From contig NZ_BMVG01000004.1 of assembly GCF_014650595.1 (NCBI RefSeq), positions 62,001 to 126,000 of the forward strand: 64,000 nt of DNA. Reading direction: 5' to 3'. Positions 8,122-18,018 of this stretch are shown piece after piece. The stretch comes from Streptomyces alanosinicus. Its GTDB lineage: Bacteria > Actinomycetota > Actinomycetes > Streptomycetales > Streptomycetaceae. Made by a program: the position numbers and the translations under genes. Position 1 is the stretch's first letter. Each line of letters starts with the position of its first letter. The notes under the pieces are model-generated. The model made no database searches. It saw nothing but the letters and a program-made list of their open reading frames with translations, and had not been told where the DNA came from.

Positions 8122-8763
8122 ATGACGAACGTGAACGACGACACGGTTGCGCCCCTCGCCCCGGACATCGACCACACCCCCGGCATCGACTGGGACGCCG
8201 CGGCCGGCGCCTTCGACGACGAGCCGGACCACGGTCTGCGCGACCCCGGGACCTGCGCCGCCTGGGCGGCCAGGCTCCGCTCCTGGCTGCCCGAGCGGCC
8301 CGCCGACGTCCTCGACCTCGGCTGCGGCACCGGCAGCCTGTCGCTCCTCGCCGTCGAACAGGGACACCGTGTGACAGGCGTCGACTCCTCCCCTGCGATG
8401 GTCGAGCGGGCCCGCGCCAAGCTCGCCGGGCGCGACGCGGTGGTCCTGCGCGGGCAGGCCGACGCCCCGCCGGTGGGCGGGCAGCGCTTCGACGTCGTCC
8501 TCGTCCGGCATGTGCTCTGGACCCTGCCGGAACCGGACCGGGTGCTGCGGCACTGGCGGGACCTGCTGCGCCCCGGGGGCCGTTTCGTCCTGGTGGAGGG
8601 CGTCTGGGGCACCCTCCACCCGGTCGGCATACCCGCCGGCCGGCTCACCGCCCTCCTGGCACCGCTGAGCCCGGACGTGCGCGTGGAGCGACTGTCCGGC
8701 GACCCGGTGCTGTGGGGGAAAGCGGTGGAGGACGAGCGGTACGCGGTGGTGGCGACCGTGTGA
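8122..8763 (+). CDS. Class I SAM-dependent methyltransferase
   Basis: A 213-aa Rossmann-fold methyltransferase. The SAM-binding motif I is DVLDLGCGTGS (~62-72), followed by the acidic end of strand 2 (VTGVDSSPAMVERA) and motif IV-like FDVVLVRHVLWTLPEPD. LRPGGRFVLVEG marks the post-motif region. This is the UbiE/Methyltransf_11 type; the acceptor cannot be predicted. The ATG is only 6 bp after the putative -10 box, so the mRNA is probably leaderless and the long open frame upstream is a shadow of the LPMO. The damage-type promoter is the one clue to its role. It converges on the DUF402 gene with 13 bp between stops. Confidence 0.82.
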   Translation: MTNVNDDTVAPLAPDIDHTPGIDWDAAAGAFDDEPDHGLRDPGTCAAWAARLRSWLPERPADVLDLGCGTGSLSLLAVEQGHRVTGVDSSPAMVERARAKLAGRDAVVLRGQADAPPVGGQRFDVVLVRHVLWTLPEPDRVLRHWRDLLRPGGRFVLVEGVWGTLHPVGIPAGRLTALLAPLSPDVRVERLSGDPVLWGKAVEDERYAVVATV

Positions 8764-8776
8764 GACGCCGGGGGCG

Positions 8777-9277
8777 TCAGGCCAGCAGCCGCGTGAAACC
8801 CCCGGCGCGGGCCAGCGCCTCCAGCTCCGCGAGCGCGGCCAGCGCGGCGGACGCGGCCCCGGGGTCCGACTCCGCCAGCCCGCTCGCGGCGAACTCGTCC
8901 TCGTCCAGCCGCCGTACGTCCGTGCCGTCGGCGGAGCGCCACAGGTCCAGGTCGAGGTCCTCCACGACCAGTTCACCGCGGTCGCGCACCGCCGGGCGGG
9001 TGATGTCGCAGTACCAGCCCTTCACCGTGCCGTCCGAGGCGCGCACCTCCTTCACCGCGTACCAGCGGTCGCGCCAGTAGTACTCGGTGAAGAGGTCGCC
9101 CGGCTCGAAGCGGACGAAGCCGAAGTCGCGGACGCCCGCACCTGCCCAGGGCGCGCGCACGACGACCCGGGTGCCGTCGTCCTGGAGCAGCTCGGCCGGA
9201 TAACGGATCTTCGTCCGGCCGGCCTTGACCAGGACGACCTCCACCGACCGTGCTGCGTCAGCCGAGTTCACGGACAT
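8777..9277 (-). CDS. DUF402 (FomD-like) protein
   Basis: A 166-aa DUF402-domain protein. The signature is the run DFGFVRFEPGDLFTEYYWRD (~51-70) with KGWYCDITRPA after it, and the acidic DLDLDLW that binds divalent metal in this fold. Characterised relatives hydrolyse nucleoside di- or mononucleotide derivatives (FomD cleaves a CMP-phosphonate), so a metal-dependent phosphohydrolase is plausible but the substrate is unknown. The start at 9277 is preferred over 9295 because GGAGGT lies 6 nt before it. It overlaps the end of the GNAT gene by 20 nt, so the two are co-translated. Confidence 0.75.
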   Translation of the reverse strand: MSVNSADAARSVEVVLVKAGRTKIRYPAELLQDDGTRVVVRAPWAGAGVRDFGFVRFEPGDLFTEYYWRDRWYAVKEVRASDGTVKGWYCDITRPAVRDRGELVVEDLDLDLWRSADGTDVRRLDEDEFAASGLAESDPGAASAALAALAELEALARAGGFTRLLA

Positions 9278-10187
9278 GGCGTACCTCCGTCGCACAGATC
9301 TCGTACCCCAGCCACTTGTTGATCGCGATCATCGGGGCGTTCCCGCCGTCGTTGCCCGTGAACGCCTCGGTGACACCGGCCGCCCGTGCCCGGTACAGAG
9401 AGTGGATCTTGGCGAGCTTGGCCAGCCCGCGCCCGCGAAAGGCCTGGGCGGTGCCGGTCATCGCGGTGGAATATCGCGTGCCGCCGTCGCTGTAGGCCAC
9501 GCTGAAGGCGACCGGACGGCCCTCGACACACGCGGCCACCGTCAGGTCGAGGTCCAGCAGCGGTTGCTTCCAGTGCTGCTCGACCCAGGCCTCGTAGTCG
9601 GTCAACTCGTAGTCGACGTCGCCCGGTTCGTCCAGCATCGTCTCCGCGTCCAGCTCGAACAGCGGGCGCGGGTCCTCCGCGAAGTCCCTGGCCGTGCGCA
9701 GTTCGACGCCCGGCGGCGTCCTCGGGACGGGCGGCAGGACGGAACCCGCCAGGTCGAGCCGGAGGAAGTGGGCGCGGCGGCTGCCCCGGTAGCCGTGCCG
9801 TTCGGCGAAGGCGCGGTGGGCCGGTTCGTCGAGGACCCAGCTCAGCAGCCTGGTCGCGCCCTGGCCGGTCAGGTACTCCTCGGCCGTGCGCACCAGCAGC
9901 CCGCCGGCGCCGCGGCCCGTTCGGTCCGGCCGGACGTAGACGTTCAGCAGGCCCTGGCCCGGCGTGCTGCTGTCATGGGCCAGATGGACCTGTGCCGTGC
10001 CGATCACCTCGCCGTCCTCCTCCGCGACCAGCGGGCGGTAGCGCGCCCCGGGCGGCATGCGGAGGACGTCGTGCCGGACCGAGTCCGGGGTGAACAGGAG
10101 GTACGGAAGGGCGAGATGCCGGACCCGGGCGAAGCCTTCGAGGTCGGCCGGGACGTCGGGGCGGAGGTCCCGCACGATCACAGTCAT
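9258..10187 (-). CDS. Double-GNAT acetyltransferase
   Basis: A 309-aa protein with two GNAT folds, a layout shared with mycothiol synthase-like proteins. The N-terminal domain shows the acetyl-CoA loop as VRPDRTGRGAGGLLV (~100-114). The C-terminal domain has FRGRGLAKLAKIHSL (~255-269) and ends GYEICATEVRHVREL. This looks like the broad actinobacterial family of tandem GNATs that acetylate small molecules or antibiotics; the substrate is unknown. The start at 10187 is chosen because homology begins at MTVIVRDLRPD; the frame before it overlaps the divergent GntR gene. It is translationally coupled to the DUF402 gene downstream. Confidence 0.8.
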   Translation of the reverse strand: MTVIVRDLRPDVPADLEGFARVRHLALPYLLFTPDSVRHDVLRMPPGARYRPLVAEEDGEVIGTAQVHLAHDSSTPGQGLLNVYVRPDRTGRGAGGLLVRTAEEYLTGQGATRLLSWVLDEPAHRAFAERHGYRGSRRAHFLRLDLAGSVLPPVPRTPPGVELRTARDFAEDPRPLFELDAETMLDEPGDVDYELTDYEAWVEQHWKQPLLDLDLTVAACVEGRPVAFSVAYSDGGTRYSTAMTGTAQAFRGRGLAKLAKIHSLYRARAAGVTEAFTGNDGGNAPMIAINKWLGYEICATEVRHVRELG

Positions 10188-10257
10188 GGAGATGCACCGT
10201 AGGGGGATCGGGTGGGGGGTGCCTCTCATTTTCCCTCCGGTGCGGGACAATCGGCCC

Positions 10258-10626
10258 GTGAGCCTGAAGATCCGCATCGATGACAGCGCACCCCCGTACG
10301 AGCAGGTGCGGGCGCAGATTTCCGAGCAGGCACGGTCGGGGGCACTGCCGGTGGGGTACCGGCTGCCGACCGTACGGGGGCTGGCCGAGGGCCTCGGCCT
10401 CGCGGTGAACACGGTGGCCAAGGCGTACCGGGCGCTGGAGAGCGACGGGGTGATCGAGACGCGGGGGCGCAACGGAACGTTCGTGGCCGCCGCCGGCTCG
10501 GCCGCGGAACGGGAGGCTGCCGCCGCGGCTCAGGCGTACACCGAGCGGGTCAGGCGGCTCGGACTCACCGAGGTCGAGGCGCTGGCTGCCGTGCGGGACG
10601 CCCTGCGGGCGGCCTACGGGGGATAG
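10258..10626 (+). CDS. GntR-family regulator, YtrA subfamily
   Basis: A 122-aa one-domain regulator. The winged helix-turn-helix occupies ~10-75 (PPYEQVRAQISEQARSGAL, then RLPTVRGLAEGLGLAVNTVA), followed by a short ~40-residue helical tail rather than a ligand-binding domain, as in YtrA-type GntR proteins. These usually repress a neighbouring ABC transporter operon, but none is adjacent here. The GTG start follows GACAAT, a possible -10 box, by only ~9 bp, suggesting a leaderless mRNA. It diverges from the GNAT/DUF402 pair. The last five codons and the stop are part of a 22-bp tandem repeat. Confidence 0.82.
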   Translation: MSLKIRIDDSAPPYEQVRAQISEQARSGALPVGYRLPTVRGLAEGLGLAVNTVAKAYRALESDGVIETRGRNGTFVAAAGSAAEREAAAAAQAYTERVRRLGLTEVEALAAVRDALRAAYGG

Positions 10627-10671
10627 CCGGGCGGCCTACGGGGGATAGCCGGGCGGCCTACGGGGGACAGC
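10607..10671 (+). repeat. 22-bp tandem repeat, three copies, across the GntR stop codon
   Basis: The unit starts GGGCGGCCTACGGGGG; perfect copies lie at 10607-10628 and 10629-10650, and a 21-bp third copy with one change at 10651-10671. The first copy includes the final codons and TAG stop of the GntR gene, so the end of the gene has been triplicated. Confidence 0.9.
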
Positions 10672-10685
10672 AGGGTCCGCGAGGG

Positions 10686-11456
10686 TCACCGTTGCCCGGA
10701 CAGTTCCGGTGTCCGGGTCACCGGCAGGCCGGCCCGTCCCGCCGCCCTCCCGAACGCCACCGCATCCCGCACCGCCGCGCCGCCCGGGTCGTTGTTGAAG
10801 TACGCGTACACGTCCTGCCCGCGCGTCCAGGTCGTCGCGATGCGGTCCACCCAGGTCTCCAGGGAGCGGTGGCCGTAACGCGGCCAGGGCCGGGCGCGGC
10901 CCTCGTGGAAGCGGACGTAGCCCCAGTCGGTGGTGCGCCACAGCGGGGTGACCGGGCGGGCCTGGACGTCCGCCCAGCACAGGGCCGCGCCCCGGGCCGA
11001 CAGCACCGCGCGGACCTCGGGTGTCCACCAGGAGTCGTGGCGGGGTTCCACGGCCACCCGCGCACCGGACGGGAAGCAGGCCAGGCAGGTGTCGAGGAGG
11101 GCGGGGTCGGCGCGCAAGGTCGGCGGGAGCTGCAGGAGGACCGGGCCCAGGCGGTCGCCGAGGCCCGCCGCATGGGTCATCAGGCGGTCGACCGGTTCGG
11201 CCGGGTCCTTCAGGCGCTTGATGTGGGTCAGATAGCGGCTGGCCTTGACCGCGACGACGAAGTCCGCCGGGACCCGCTCCCGCCAGGCCGCGAAGTTCTC
11301 GCGGGAGGGGAGACGGTAGAACGCGTTGTTGATCTCCACCGTCGCGAACAGCCGGGTGTACTCCTCCAGCCACAGCCGTGCCGGGACCCCGGCCGGATAC
11401 ACGAGGTCCCGCCACTCCTTGTACTGCCACCCGGAGGTGCCGACGAACAAGGTCAC
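10686..11456 (-). CDS. DUF72 family protein (YecE-like)
   Basis: A 256-aa DUF72 protein with a TIM-barrel-like fold. Family signatures are all present: VGTSGWQYKEW at the start, TVEINNAFYRLPS (~40-52), FVVAVKASRYLTHIKRLKD (~66-84), GPVLLQLPPTL (~104-114), AVEPRHDSWW (~135-144) and the terminal VYAYFNNDPGGAAVRDA. The biochemical role of the family is unknown. It is on the opposite strand to the GntR gene and ends 60 bp from it, beyond the tandem repeats. The AAA ATPase upstream ends 15 bp before its start, so the two are probably cotranscribed. Confidence 0.85.
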   Translation of the reverse strand: MTLFVGTSGWQYKEWRDLVYPAGVPARLWLEEYTRLFATVEINNAFYRLPSRENFAAWRERVPADFVVAVKASRYLTHIKRLKDPAEPVDRLMTHAAGLGDRLGPVLLQLPPTLRADPALLDTCLACFPSGARVAVEPRHDSWWTPEVRAVLSARGAALCWADVQARPVTPLWRTTDWGYVRFHEGRARPWPRYGHRSLETWVDRIATTWTRGQDVYAYFNNDPGGAAVRDAVAFGRAAGRAGLPVTRTPELSGQR

Positions 11457-11471
11457 AGCACCATCAAAGCA

Positions 11472-12566
<1,095 letters not shown>

Positions 12567-12696
12567 GCGGCCATGATCCGGCAAGGGCGGTCGGCGTGCA
12601 CAGCATTTCCGTCGCTCGTCCTGGGTGTGCCAAGACTGTTCCCGGTGTTCCCAAGACCTGCCGGACGCGCCGCCTCCGCCGATAGTGTTGCCCTTG

Positions 12697-14115
12697 ATGG
12701 GACGACATGGGTGGGATTCGGATACTCGGCGGTGGCGGCTCACCGCCCTGCTCGGTGTCGGCGCGGCCGCGCTGGCCCTCGTGGTGACCCTGTTCGGCAC
12801 GCTGACCGGCGGACCCAGCACGGCCGGCACCACACGCGACGGCGCCACGGTGCACGGCACCCCCGCGAGCCCCGGCGGAACACCGGAGCCGTACGTCGGC
12901 TGGGGCTTCACCCACACCCAGTACAGCGCCGACGAAGGCGCCGGCGCGGCCACCAGGAGCGTGCAGCAGCTGCTGGGGCACGGCGGCGGGCTGGCGCAGA
13001 ACCAGCACATCATGGGCTGGGGCGCCGACAATCCCGAACCGGTGAAGGGGCACTACGACTTCGGCGCCCTCGACCGCCGTATCGACTTCATGCGCGCCTC
13101 CGGCGGCACCCCCGTGATCACCCTGTGCTGCTCCCCGGACTGGATGAAGGGCGGCAGGGCCGGGGTCGACCACACGGACTGGAGCAAGGCCGCCCTGGAG
13201 ACGGCCCCCACCCCCGACCACTACCAGGACTTCGCCGACCTCGCCGCGACCGTCGCCCGCCGCTATCCCGACGTGAAGCACTTCATCGTCTGGAACGAGT
13301 TCAAGGGCTTCTGGAACGACGCCAGGTCCCGCTGGGACTACGAGGGATACACCCGGCTGTACAACCTCGTGTACCGGGCGCTGAAGAAGGTCGACAAGGA
13401 CATCATGGTCGGCGGCCCCTATCTGGTCATGGACAGCGTCGACCCGCGTGACGCGAACGCCTCCACCGCGCTGAAGGGGCCCTGGGGCGCCATGGACCAG
13501 CGGGTGCTCGATGCCTTCTCGTACTGGAACGCCCACAAGGCGGGCGCCGACTTCACCGTCGTCGACGGCTCCAGCTACACCCGCGACGACGATCTGCTGC
13601 CGGACGAGTTCGCGGCCACCGACAAGCTGACGGCGGTCGGCCAGTGGCTGCGGCGCCAGACCCACGATGTGCCGCTCTGGTGGGCCGAGTACTACGTGGA
13701 GCCCGGCGACGGCAACGGCGACCGCACGGGCTGGACCGAGCCGCACCGCCTCGCCGTGCAGGCCACCGGAATGATCGCCATGGTCCGGGGCGGAGCCGGC
13801 TCCGGCTTCTACTGGAACCCGGAGGACAGTTCCGGCTCCGGCTGCGCCGGCTGTCTGTGGACGCCGACCGACAGCTCCGGCGGGGGCAGGGCCCTGCCCA
13901 TGTACGACCTGGTGTCCCGGTTCGCCAAGGCCTTCCCGCCGGGCACGCGGTACGAGAACGTGCCGGTCGCCGCGGACGACGTGCCGAACGTCCGTGTCCT
14001 GGCCAGCGACAGGACCGTCCTCGTGGTCAACACGCAGAACCGGACGATCAGCGCGCAGGTCGACGGCAAGCGCTTCGACATGGGGCCCTACGAGGTGAGG
14101 TGGCTCGACCGCTGA
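12697..14115 (+). CDS. GH39-like glycoside hydrolase, membrane-anchored
   Basis: A 472-aa protein with an uncleaved N-terminal signal anchor (~15-38) and an extracytoplasmic (beta/alpha)8 domain. The general acid/base is expected in FIVWNEFKGFW and the nucleophile in PLWWAEYYVEPGD, the two Glu sites of clan GH-A. Family members are often labelled xylan 1,4-beta-xylosidase or GH39, but neighbouring glycosyltransferase, deacetylase and flippase-type genes suggest it trims a surface polysaccharide. Its 3' end faces the 3' end of the flippase gene with 18 bp between. The start is the ATG 8 nt after GTGTTGCCC; a TAGTGT -10-like box lies just upstream, so the leader would be very short. Confidence 0.78.
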   Translation: MGRHGWDSDTRRWRLTALLGVGAAALALVVTLFGTLTGGPSTAGTTRDGATVHGTPASPGGTPEPYVGWGFTHTQYSADEGAGAATRSVQQLLGHGGGLAQNQHIMGWGADNPEPVKGHYDFGALDRRIDFMRASGGTPVITLCCSPDWMKGGRAGVDHTDWSKAALETAPTPDHYQDFADLAATVARRYPDVKHFIVWNEFKGFWNDARSRWDYEGYTRLYNLVYRALKKVDKDIMVGGPYLVMDSVDPRDANASTALKGPWGAMDQRVLDAFSYWNAHKAGADFTVVDGSSYTRDDDLLPDEFAATDKLTAVGQWLRRQTHDVPLWWAEYYVEPGDGNGDRTGWTEPHRLAVQATGMIAMVRGGAGSGFYWNPEDSSGSGCAGCLWTPTDSSGGGRALPMYDLVSRFAKAFPPGTRYENVPVAADDVPNVRVLASDRTVLVVNTQNRTISAQVDGKRFDMGPYEVRWLDR

Positions 14116-14133
14116 GCGGCCGGGCCACCACCC

Positions 14134-17100
14134 TCACTTCATCGTCAGGAACCGCTGCACCAGCGAGGCCAGCACCACCGCCAGCAGCGGCAGCGCGAAC
14201 CAGAACGTGCCCTGGAGCAGCCGCAGTTGACGCACCCCGGGGCGGGCCGCGACCCGGACCACCTCCCGGGCGGCCAGCAGCAGGACCAGTACGACGGCGG
14301 CCAGCGCGCCGACCACCGACCACGGGGTCCAGGTCACCTGCGGCCCGATCGGCCCCGGGTGCGGCTTCGGCACCGCGCCCGCCGGCTGCCTGCGCAGCGC
14401 GAACACCGTGACGTCGTCGTTGACGAGGACCTTCGTCAGCTCCTGCCGGTCGTCCAGGTTCCCGATCAGCCGGGACTCCCAGGTCGCGGGGTAGCCCGCG
14501 TCCAGCCGCAGATAGGTCACCTGACTCCGGTCGACCATCAGATAGGAGTGCGGGCCGGCGTCCTTCAACGCCTTGACCAGGCCCGACACCAGCACCGGGT
14601 CGGTCGGGGCCAGAGTGGGCACATAGGTCACCCGCTCCATGTCCCTCGACCCCCACGGCAGCGCCGGGGTCACGTCGTTGACCGTGTCCTGGGTCAGCCA
14701 CAGCAGCCGCAGGGTCGGCTTGTCATGGGCGTACACCCAGTTCATGGCGGCGACCTCGCCGGGCCGGGTCCGCTCGAACGGCTCGTTGCCCCAGCGGGCC
14801 ACCAGGAAGCCGCCCATCAGCAGCAGCCCGGCGAGCAGCGCGGCCAGCGGGGCGAGGCTCACCCGGTCCTTCTCGCGTTCCTTCGCGGTGACACCGGCGC
14901 GCGGGAACAGGGCGAGCGCGCCGAGCAGGGCCGCGCCCGGCACCGCGAACATGAAGACGCGCAGCGCCATCTCACCGCCGTACGACTGCATGCCGAAGCC
15001 CAGGAACGGCACGAAGGTCAGCACCAGCAGGGAGCGTTCGCGGTAGCGGTGGAAGCGCCGCCGCCACCAGCCCCAGCAGGCGAACGCCAGCACCGAGCCG
15101 GCCAGCAGCACCCGGGTGTACAGCACCAGCTTGTGGGTCGAGCTGCCGCCCTGGATCCGGCCGGACACGGAGGTCGAGACATTGCTGCCGACCCCGCCGA
15201 CCCCGCCGAACAGGTCGTTGAAGTGCCCCGACCAGTACGGCTCCGCCATGAAGCCGACCCACACCGCGACCAGCACCGCGCACAGCAGCGGCAGTCCGCG
15301 CAGTTCGCAGCGGCCGAGCAGGACCAGGGCGGCGAGCACGCCGAGCATGATGAACGGGGTGAGCTGGTGCGCGGGCACGCTCGCCACGTACAGGCCGACC
15401 AGTACCAGGAGCAGCACGGCCCGCCCGCGCCGGTCGACGGGTTCCACCTCCGCCTCGCCCGGCCGGAACGTCGTCCAGACCATGCGCGGCGGGCGGAACC
15501 AGACCAGCAGGATCGCCGCGAACATCAGGTACAGCAGATAGGTGAAGCCCTGCGGCGAGAAGTAGTCCTGACCGACCCAGCCGCACAGCACGAACAGCCA
15601 GACACCGGTCCACCTCGCCCGCCAGCTCGCCCGCAGCGACCGGGTGAGCAGGAACATCGGTGCCAGATAGGCGAGTTGGACGGCCGCCGGCCACCAGCGG
15701 ATGACCTCGGTGAAGTCGGTGACCCCACAGGCCCGGCCGACGAACGCGGCCACTGCGAAGAAGCCCGGCCAGCTCCAGCGGGCGTCCAGGTCCGGTACGG
15801 CGGACCCGGTGCGGTCGATGTAGTCGATGAAGCCGAGATGCTGCCAGGCCGTCGGGAACCGTGGCTCGGTCTCGATCACGGCCGGCAGCGCGTGCAGCGA
15901 TACGACCGTCGCCACCAGGGTGAGCAGCAGCAGCGCCCGGTGCTCGCGGCGCAGCCAGAGCAGCGCGGTGAAGACCACGACCAGCAGGGCCGCTCCGACC
16001 AGGGTCGGCAGCGGCAGCACGGAGATCAGTCCGAGCCCGCCCATCCGGTCCAGATCGGCCTCGCCGAGCCGCAGCGCGGGCACCCAGTACAGCAGCAGCG
16101 CGGCGATCAGCAGACAGCCGAGGACGACACCGGTACGGGTGGGCGGCAGCCGCCTTGCGCGGGGCTCGGGCGGCGGTGGATCCTCGGGCATGGTCTCGTC
16201 CGGTACGGCGGTGCGGGCGCCGGGCGCGGGCGCGTCGGTCCTGGCCAGGGACGCGTCCAATTCCTCTGTCGTGAACGGCGCGTCGATCCGGGCCGCCTCC
16301 GCCTCGCGCAGCAGCGCGGCCTCGGCCGGGCCCAGCGAGGCCTCGCTGCCCGGCTCCCGCCAGTCCCGGCTTCGCTCGACGGGGGGCACCCCCACGTCCA
16401 CCGGGAGTCCCGTCGGGAGCCCCACCGCAGGCCGCACCGGAAGTCCCGGCGGGAGCAACGGCGTACCGGCGGGCGGGGTGCCGGGGCCCGGGCGGACGTC
16501 CGGGCGGCGCTCCACATGGTCGAAGTCGACATGGATGCCGAGGGCGAGGGTGTCGGAGTCCAGTGCCCAGGCCGGGCTGTGGCCGTGCCGACGGAGCGGC
16601 ACGCCGGTGGCCGGGGCCTCGGGCGCCCCGAGGTCGGCGAGGTCCCCGTCGGGTGCCGTCGCGTCCGCCATGGCGCCCGGTGCGGCCCGGATCGTCCGCC
16701 ACAGCCTCGGGGTGGCGATCGCCGCGACCACCGCGAGGCTGCCGGCCTCGGCCGCGCCCGCGCCGGTCAGCCCCATCCGGGGCAGGAGCAGCAGGGTCGA
16801 GCCCAGCACCAGGACGCACAACAGGCCCTGGAACAGGGCGAGTCCGGCGGTGCGGCTGCGGGCGCGCAGCACCGCGAAGTACGTCTCGATCACCACCCGC
16901 AGCACCGAGCCGACCGCGAGCCAGCGCAGCAACGGGGTCGCGGCGTGCGCGTACCCCGCGCCGAACACCCCGAGGATCCAGGGCGCGCCGATGATCAGCA
17001 GCCCCGCGATGGGCAGCATGATCCGGGCCATCCGCCCCAGCGCGGCACGGGTGTTGGCGGCCAGCCGGTCGGGGTCGTGCGAGCCCTCGACCGTGAGCGA

Positions 17101-18018
17101 GGCACCCATGTTGATGGCGAGGAGGTCGGTCGTGCCGCCGATGGTGGCGGCGATGTAGAAGTAGGCGTTCTCCGCGGAGCTGACCTGGGCGGCGACGATC
17201 ACCGGCACCAGATAGACCACGGCGAGCGAGAACAGCGAACCGGTGTAGTCCCCGGCCAGGAACCGCCCGACCTGCTTGAGCGTCGGCGGCTGCGTACGGC
17301 CCTCGGTCGCCCTGACATGCCGGGGCACCAGCCGCCGGAACACCAGCCAGCCCAGCGGCACCACCGAGGTGGCGATCGCGGCCACCCAGGAGACGAAGAC
17401 ACCGGCGGTCGGGACGGCGACGGCGAGCGCGACGAGCAGGGCCAGTTTCACGGCCGAGAACACGGTGTTGCCCACCGGCACCCAGGTCGCGCTGCGCAGC
17501 CCGGTCAGCACACCGTCCTGCAGGGTCAGCAGATTCCAGGCGACGACGGCCACGACGAAGCCGAGCCCGTTGACGGTGCCGTGCAGAAACCGGTACGACG
17601 GCCCCCAGGCGTCCAGGGTCAGCAGGAAGACGCCCGCGGCGAGCGCCACCACCAGGCAGCTTCCCGCGTAGGTACGGAAGATGAGGGTGCCGGTGCGTTT
17701 CCCGGACACCGGGATGAAGCGGGCCAGGGCCCCGGTCAGGGTGACCGCGGTCAGCCCGGCGAGGAACTTCATGGCGGCGATGGCGGCCGAGCCCTGCCCG
17801 ACCGCCGACTCGGAGTAGTAGCGTGCCGCGGCCAGCCAGAAGCCGAGCCCGAGGACGGCGGAGATGCCGGTGTTGAGCATCAGCGCGTAGGCGTTGCGGA
17901 ACAGCGGGCTGCCGTCGGAGGACCGGCCCGTGCCGGGCAGCCGCAGCCGGCGCCCGGACTTCTCGGGCGCCGCTGCGTCGGTCGTCGCGGCCTCGGTGGT
18001 GGTGGTCGTGTCAGACAC
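14134..18018 (-). CDS. Wzx-like polysaccharide flippase fused to a multipass membrane domain
   Basis: A 1294-aa integral membrane protein. Residues ~35-450 resemble MATE/MurJ-superfamily flippases for lipid-linked sugars: about a dozen hydrophobic helices with NTGISAVLGLGFWLAAARYY early on. A Pro-rich cytoplasmic linker follows (~455-630). The C-terminal ~650 residues are a second membrane domain with roughly ten helices, like GT-C or polymerase-type proteins (GQDYFSPQGFTYLLYL in a loop), and an extracellular domain near the end. One polypeptide may thus couple export and polymerisation or sugar transfer. The GTG start overlaps the deacetylase stop by 8 nt. The linker contains copy 2 of the 41-bp repeat (GVPPVERSRDW). 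Confidence 0.75.
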   Translation of the reverse strand: MSDTTTTTEAATTDAAAPEKSGRRLRLPGTGRSSDGSPLFRNAYALMLNTGISAVLGLGFWLAAARYYSESAVGQGSAAIAAMKFLAGLTAVTLTGALARFIPVSGKRTGTLIFRTYAGSCLVVALAAGVFLLTLDAWGPSYRFLHGTVNGLGFVVAVVAWNLLTLQDGVLTGLRSATWVPVGNTVFSAVKLALLVALAVAVPTAGVFVSWVAAIATSVVPLGWLVFRRLVPRHVRATEGRTQPPTLKQVGRFLAGDYTGSLFSLAVVYLVPVIVAAQVSSAENAYFYIAATIGGTTDLLAINMGASLTVEGSHDPDRLAANTRAALGRMARIMLPIAGLLIIGAPWILGVFGAGYAHAATPLLRWLAVGSVLRVVIETYFAVLRARSRTAGLALFQGLLCVLVLGSTLLLLPRMGLTGAGAAEAGSLAVVAAIATPRLWRTIRAAPGAMADATAPDGDLADLGAPEAPATGVPLRRHGHSPAWALDSDTLALGIHVDFDHVERRPDVRPGPGTPPAGTPLLPPGLPVRPAVGLPTGLPVDVGVPPVERSRDWREPGSEASLGPAEAALLREAEAARIDAPFTTEELDASLARTDAPAPGARTAVPDETMPEDPPPPEPRARRLPPTRTGVVLGCLLIAALLLYWVPALRLGEADLDRMGGLGLISVLPLPTLVGAALLVVVFTALLWLRREHRALLLLTLVATVVSLHALPAVIETEPRFPTAWQHLGFIDYIDRTGSAVPDLDARWSWPGFFAVAAFVGRACGVTDFTEVIRWWPAAVQLAYLAPMFLLTRSLRASWRARWTGVWLFVLCGWVGQDYFSPQGFTYLLYLMFAAILLVWFRPPRMVWTTFRPGEAEVEPVDRRGRAVLLLVLVGLYVASVPAHQLTPFIMLGVLAALVLLGRCELRGLPLLCAVLVAVWVGFMAEPYWSGHFNDLFGGVGGVGSNVSTSVSGRIQGGSSTHKLVLYTRVLLAGSVLAFACWGWWRRRFHRYRERSLLVLTFVPFLGFGMQSYGGEMALRVFMFAVPGAALLGALALFPRAGVTAKEREKDRVSLAPLAALLAGLLLMGGFLVARWGNEPFERTRPGEVAAMNWVYAHDKPTLRLLWLTQDTVNDVTPALPWGSRDMERVTYVPTLAPTDPVLVSGLVKALKDAGPHSYLMVDRSQVTYLRLDAGYPATWESRLIGNLDDRQELTKVLVNDDVTVFALRRQPAGAVPKPHPGPIGPQVTWTPWSVVGALAAVVLVLLLAAREVVRVAARPGVRQLRLLQGTFWFALPLLAVVLASLVQRFLTMK
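16354..16394 (-). repeat. 41-bp palindromic repeat, copy 2 (inside flippase linker)
   Basis: On the minus strand it reads TGGGGGTGCCCCCC, then GTCGAGCGAAGCC, and ends GGCGGGAG. Same family and length as 5809-5849. It codes GVPPVERSRDW in the Pro-rich cytoplasmic linker of the flippase, a place tolerant of insertion. Confidence 0.75.
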
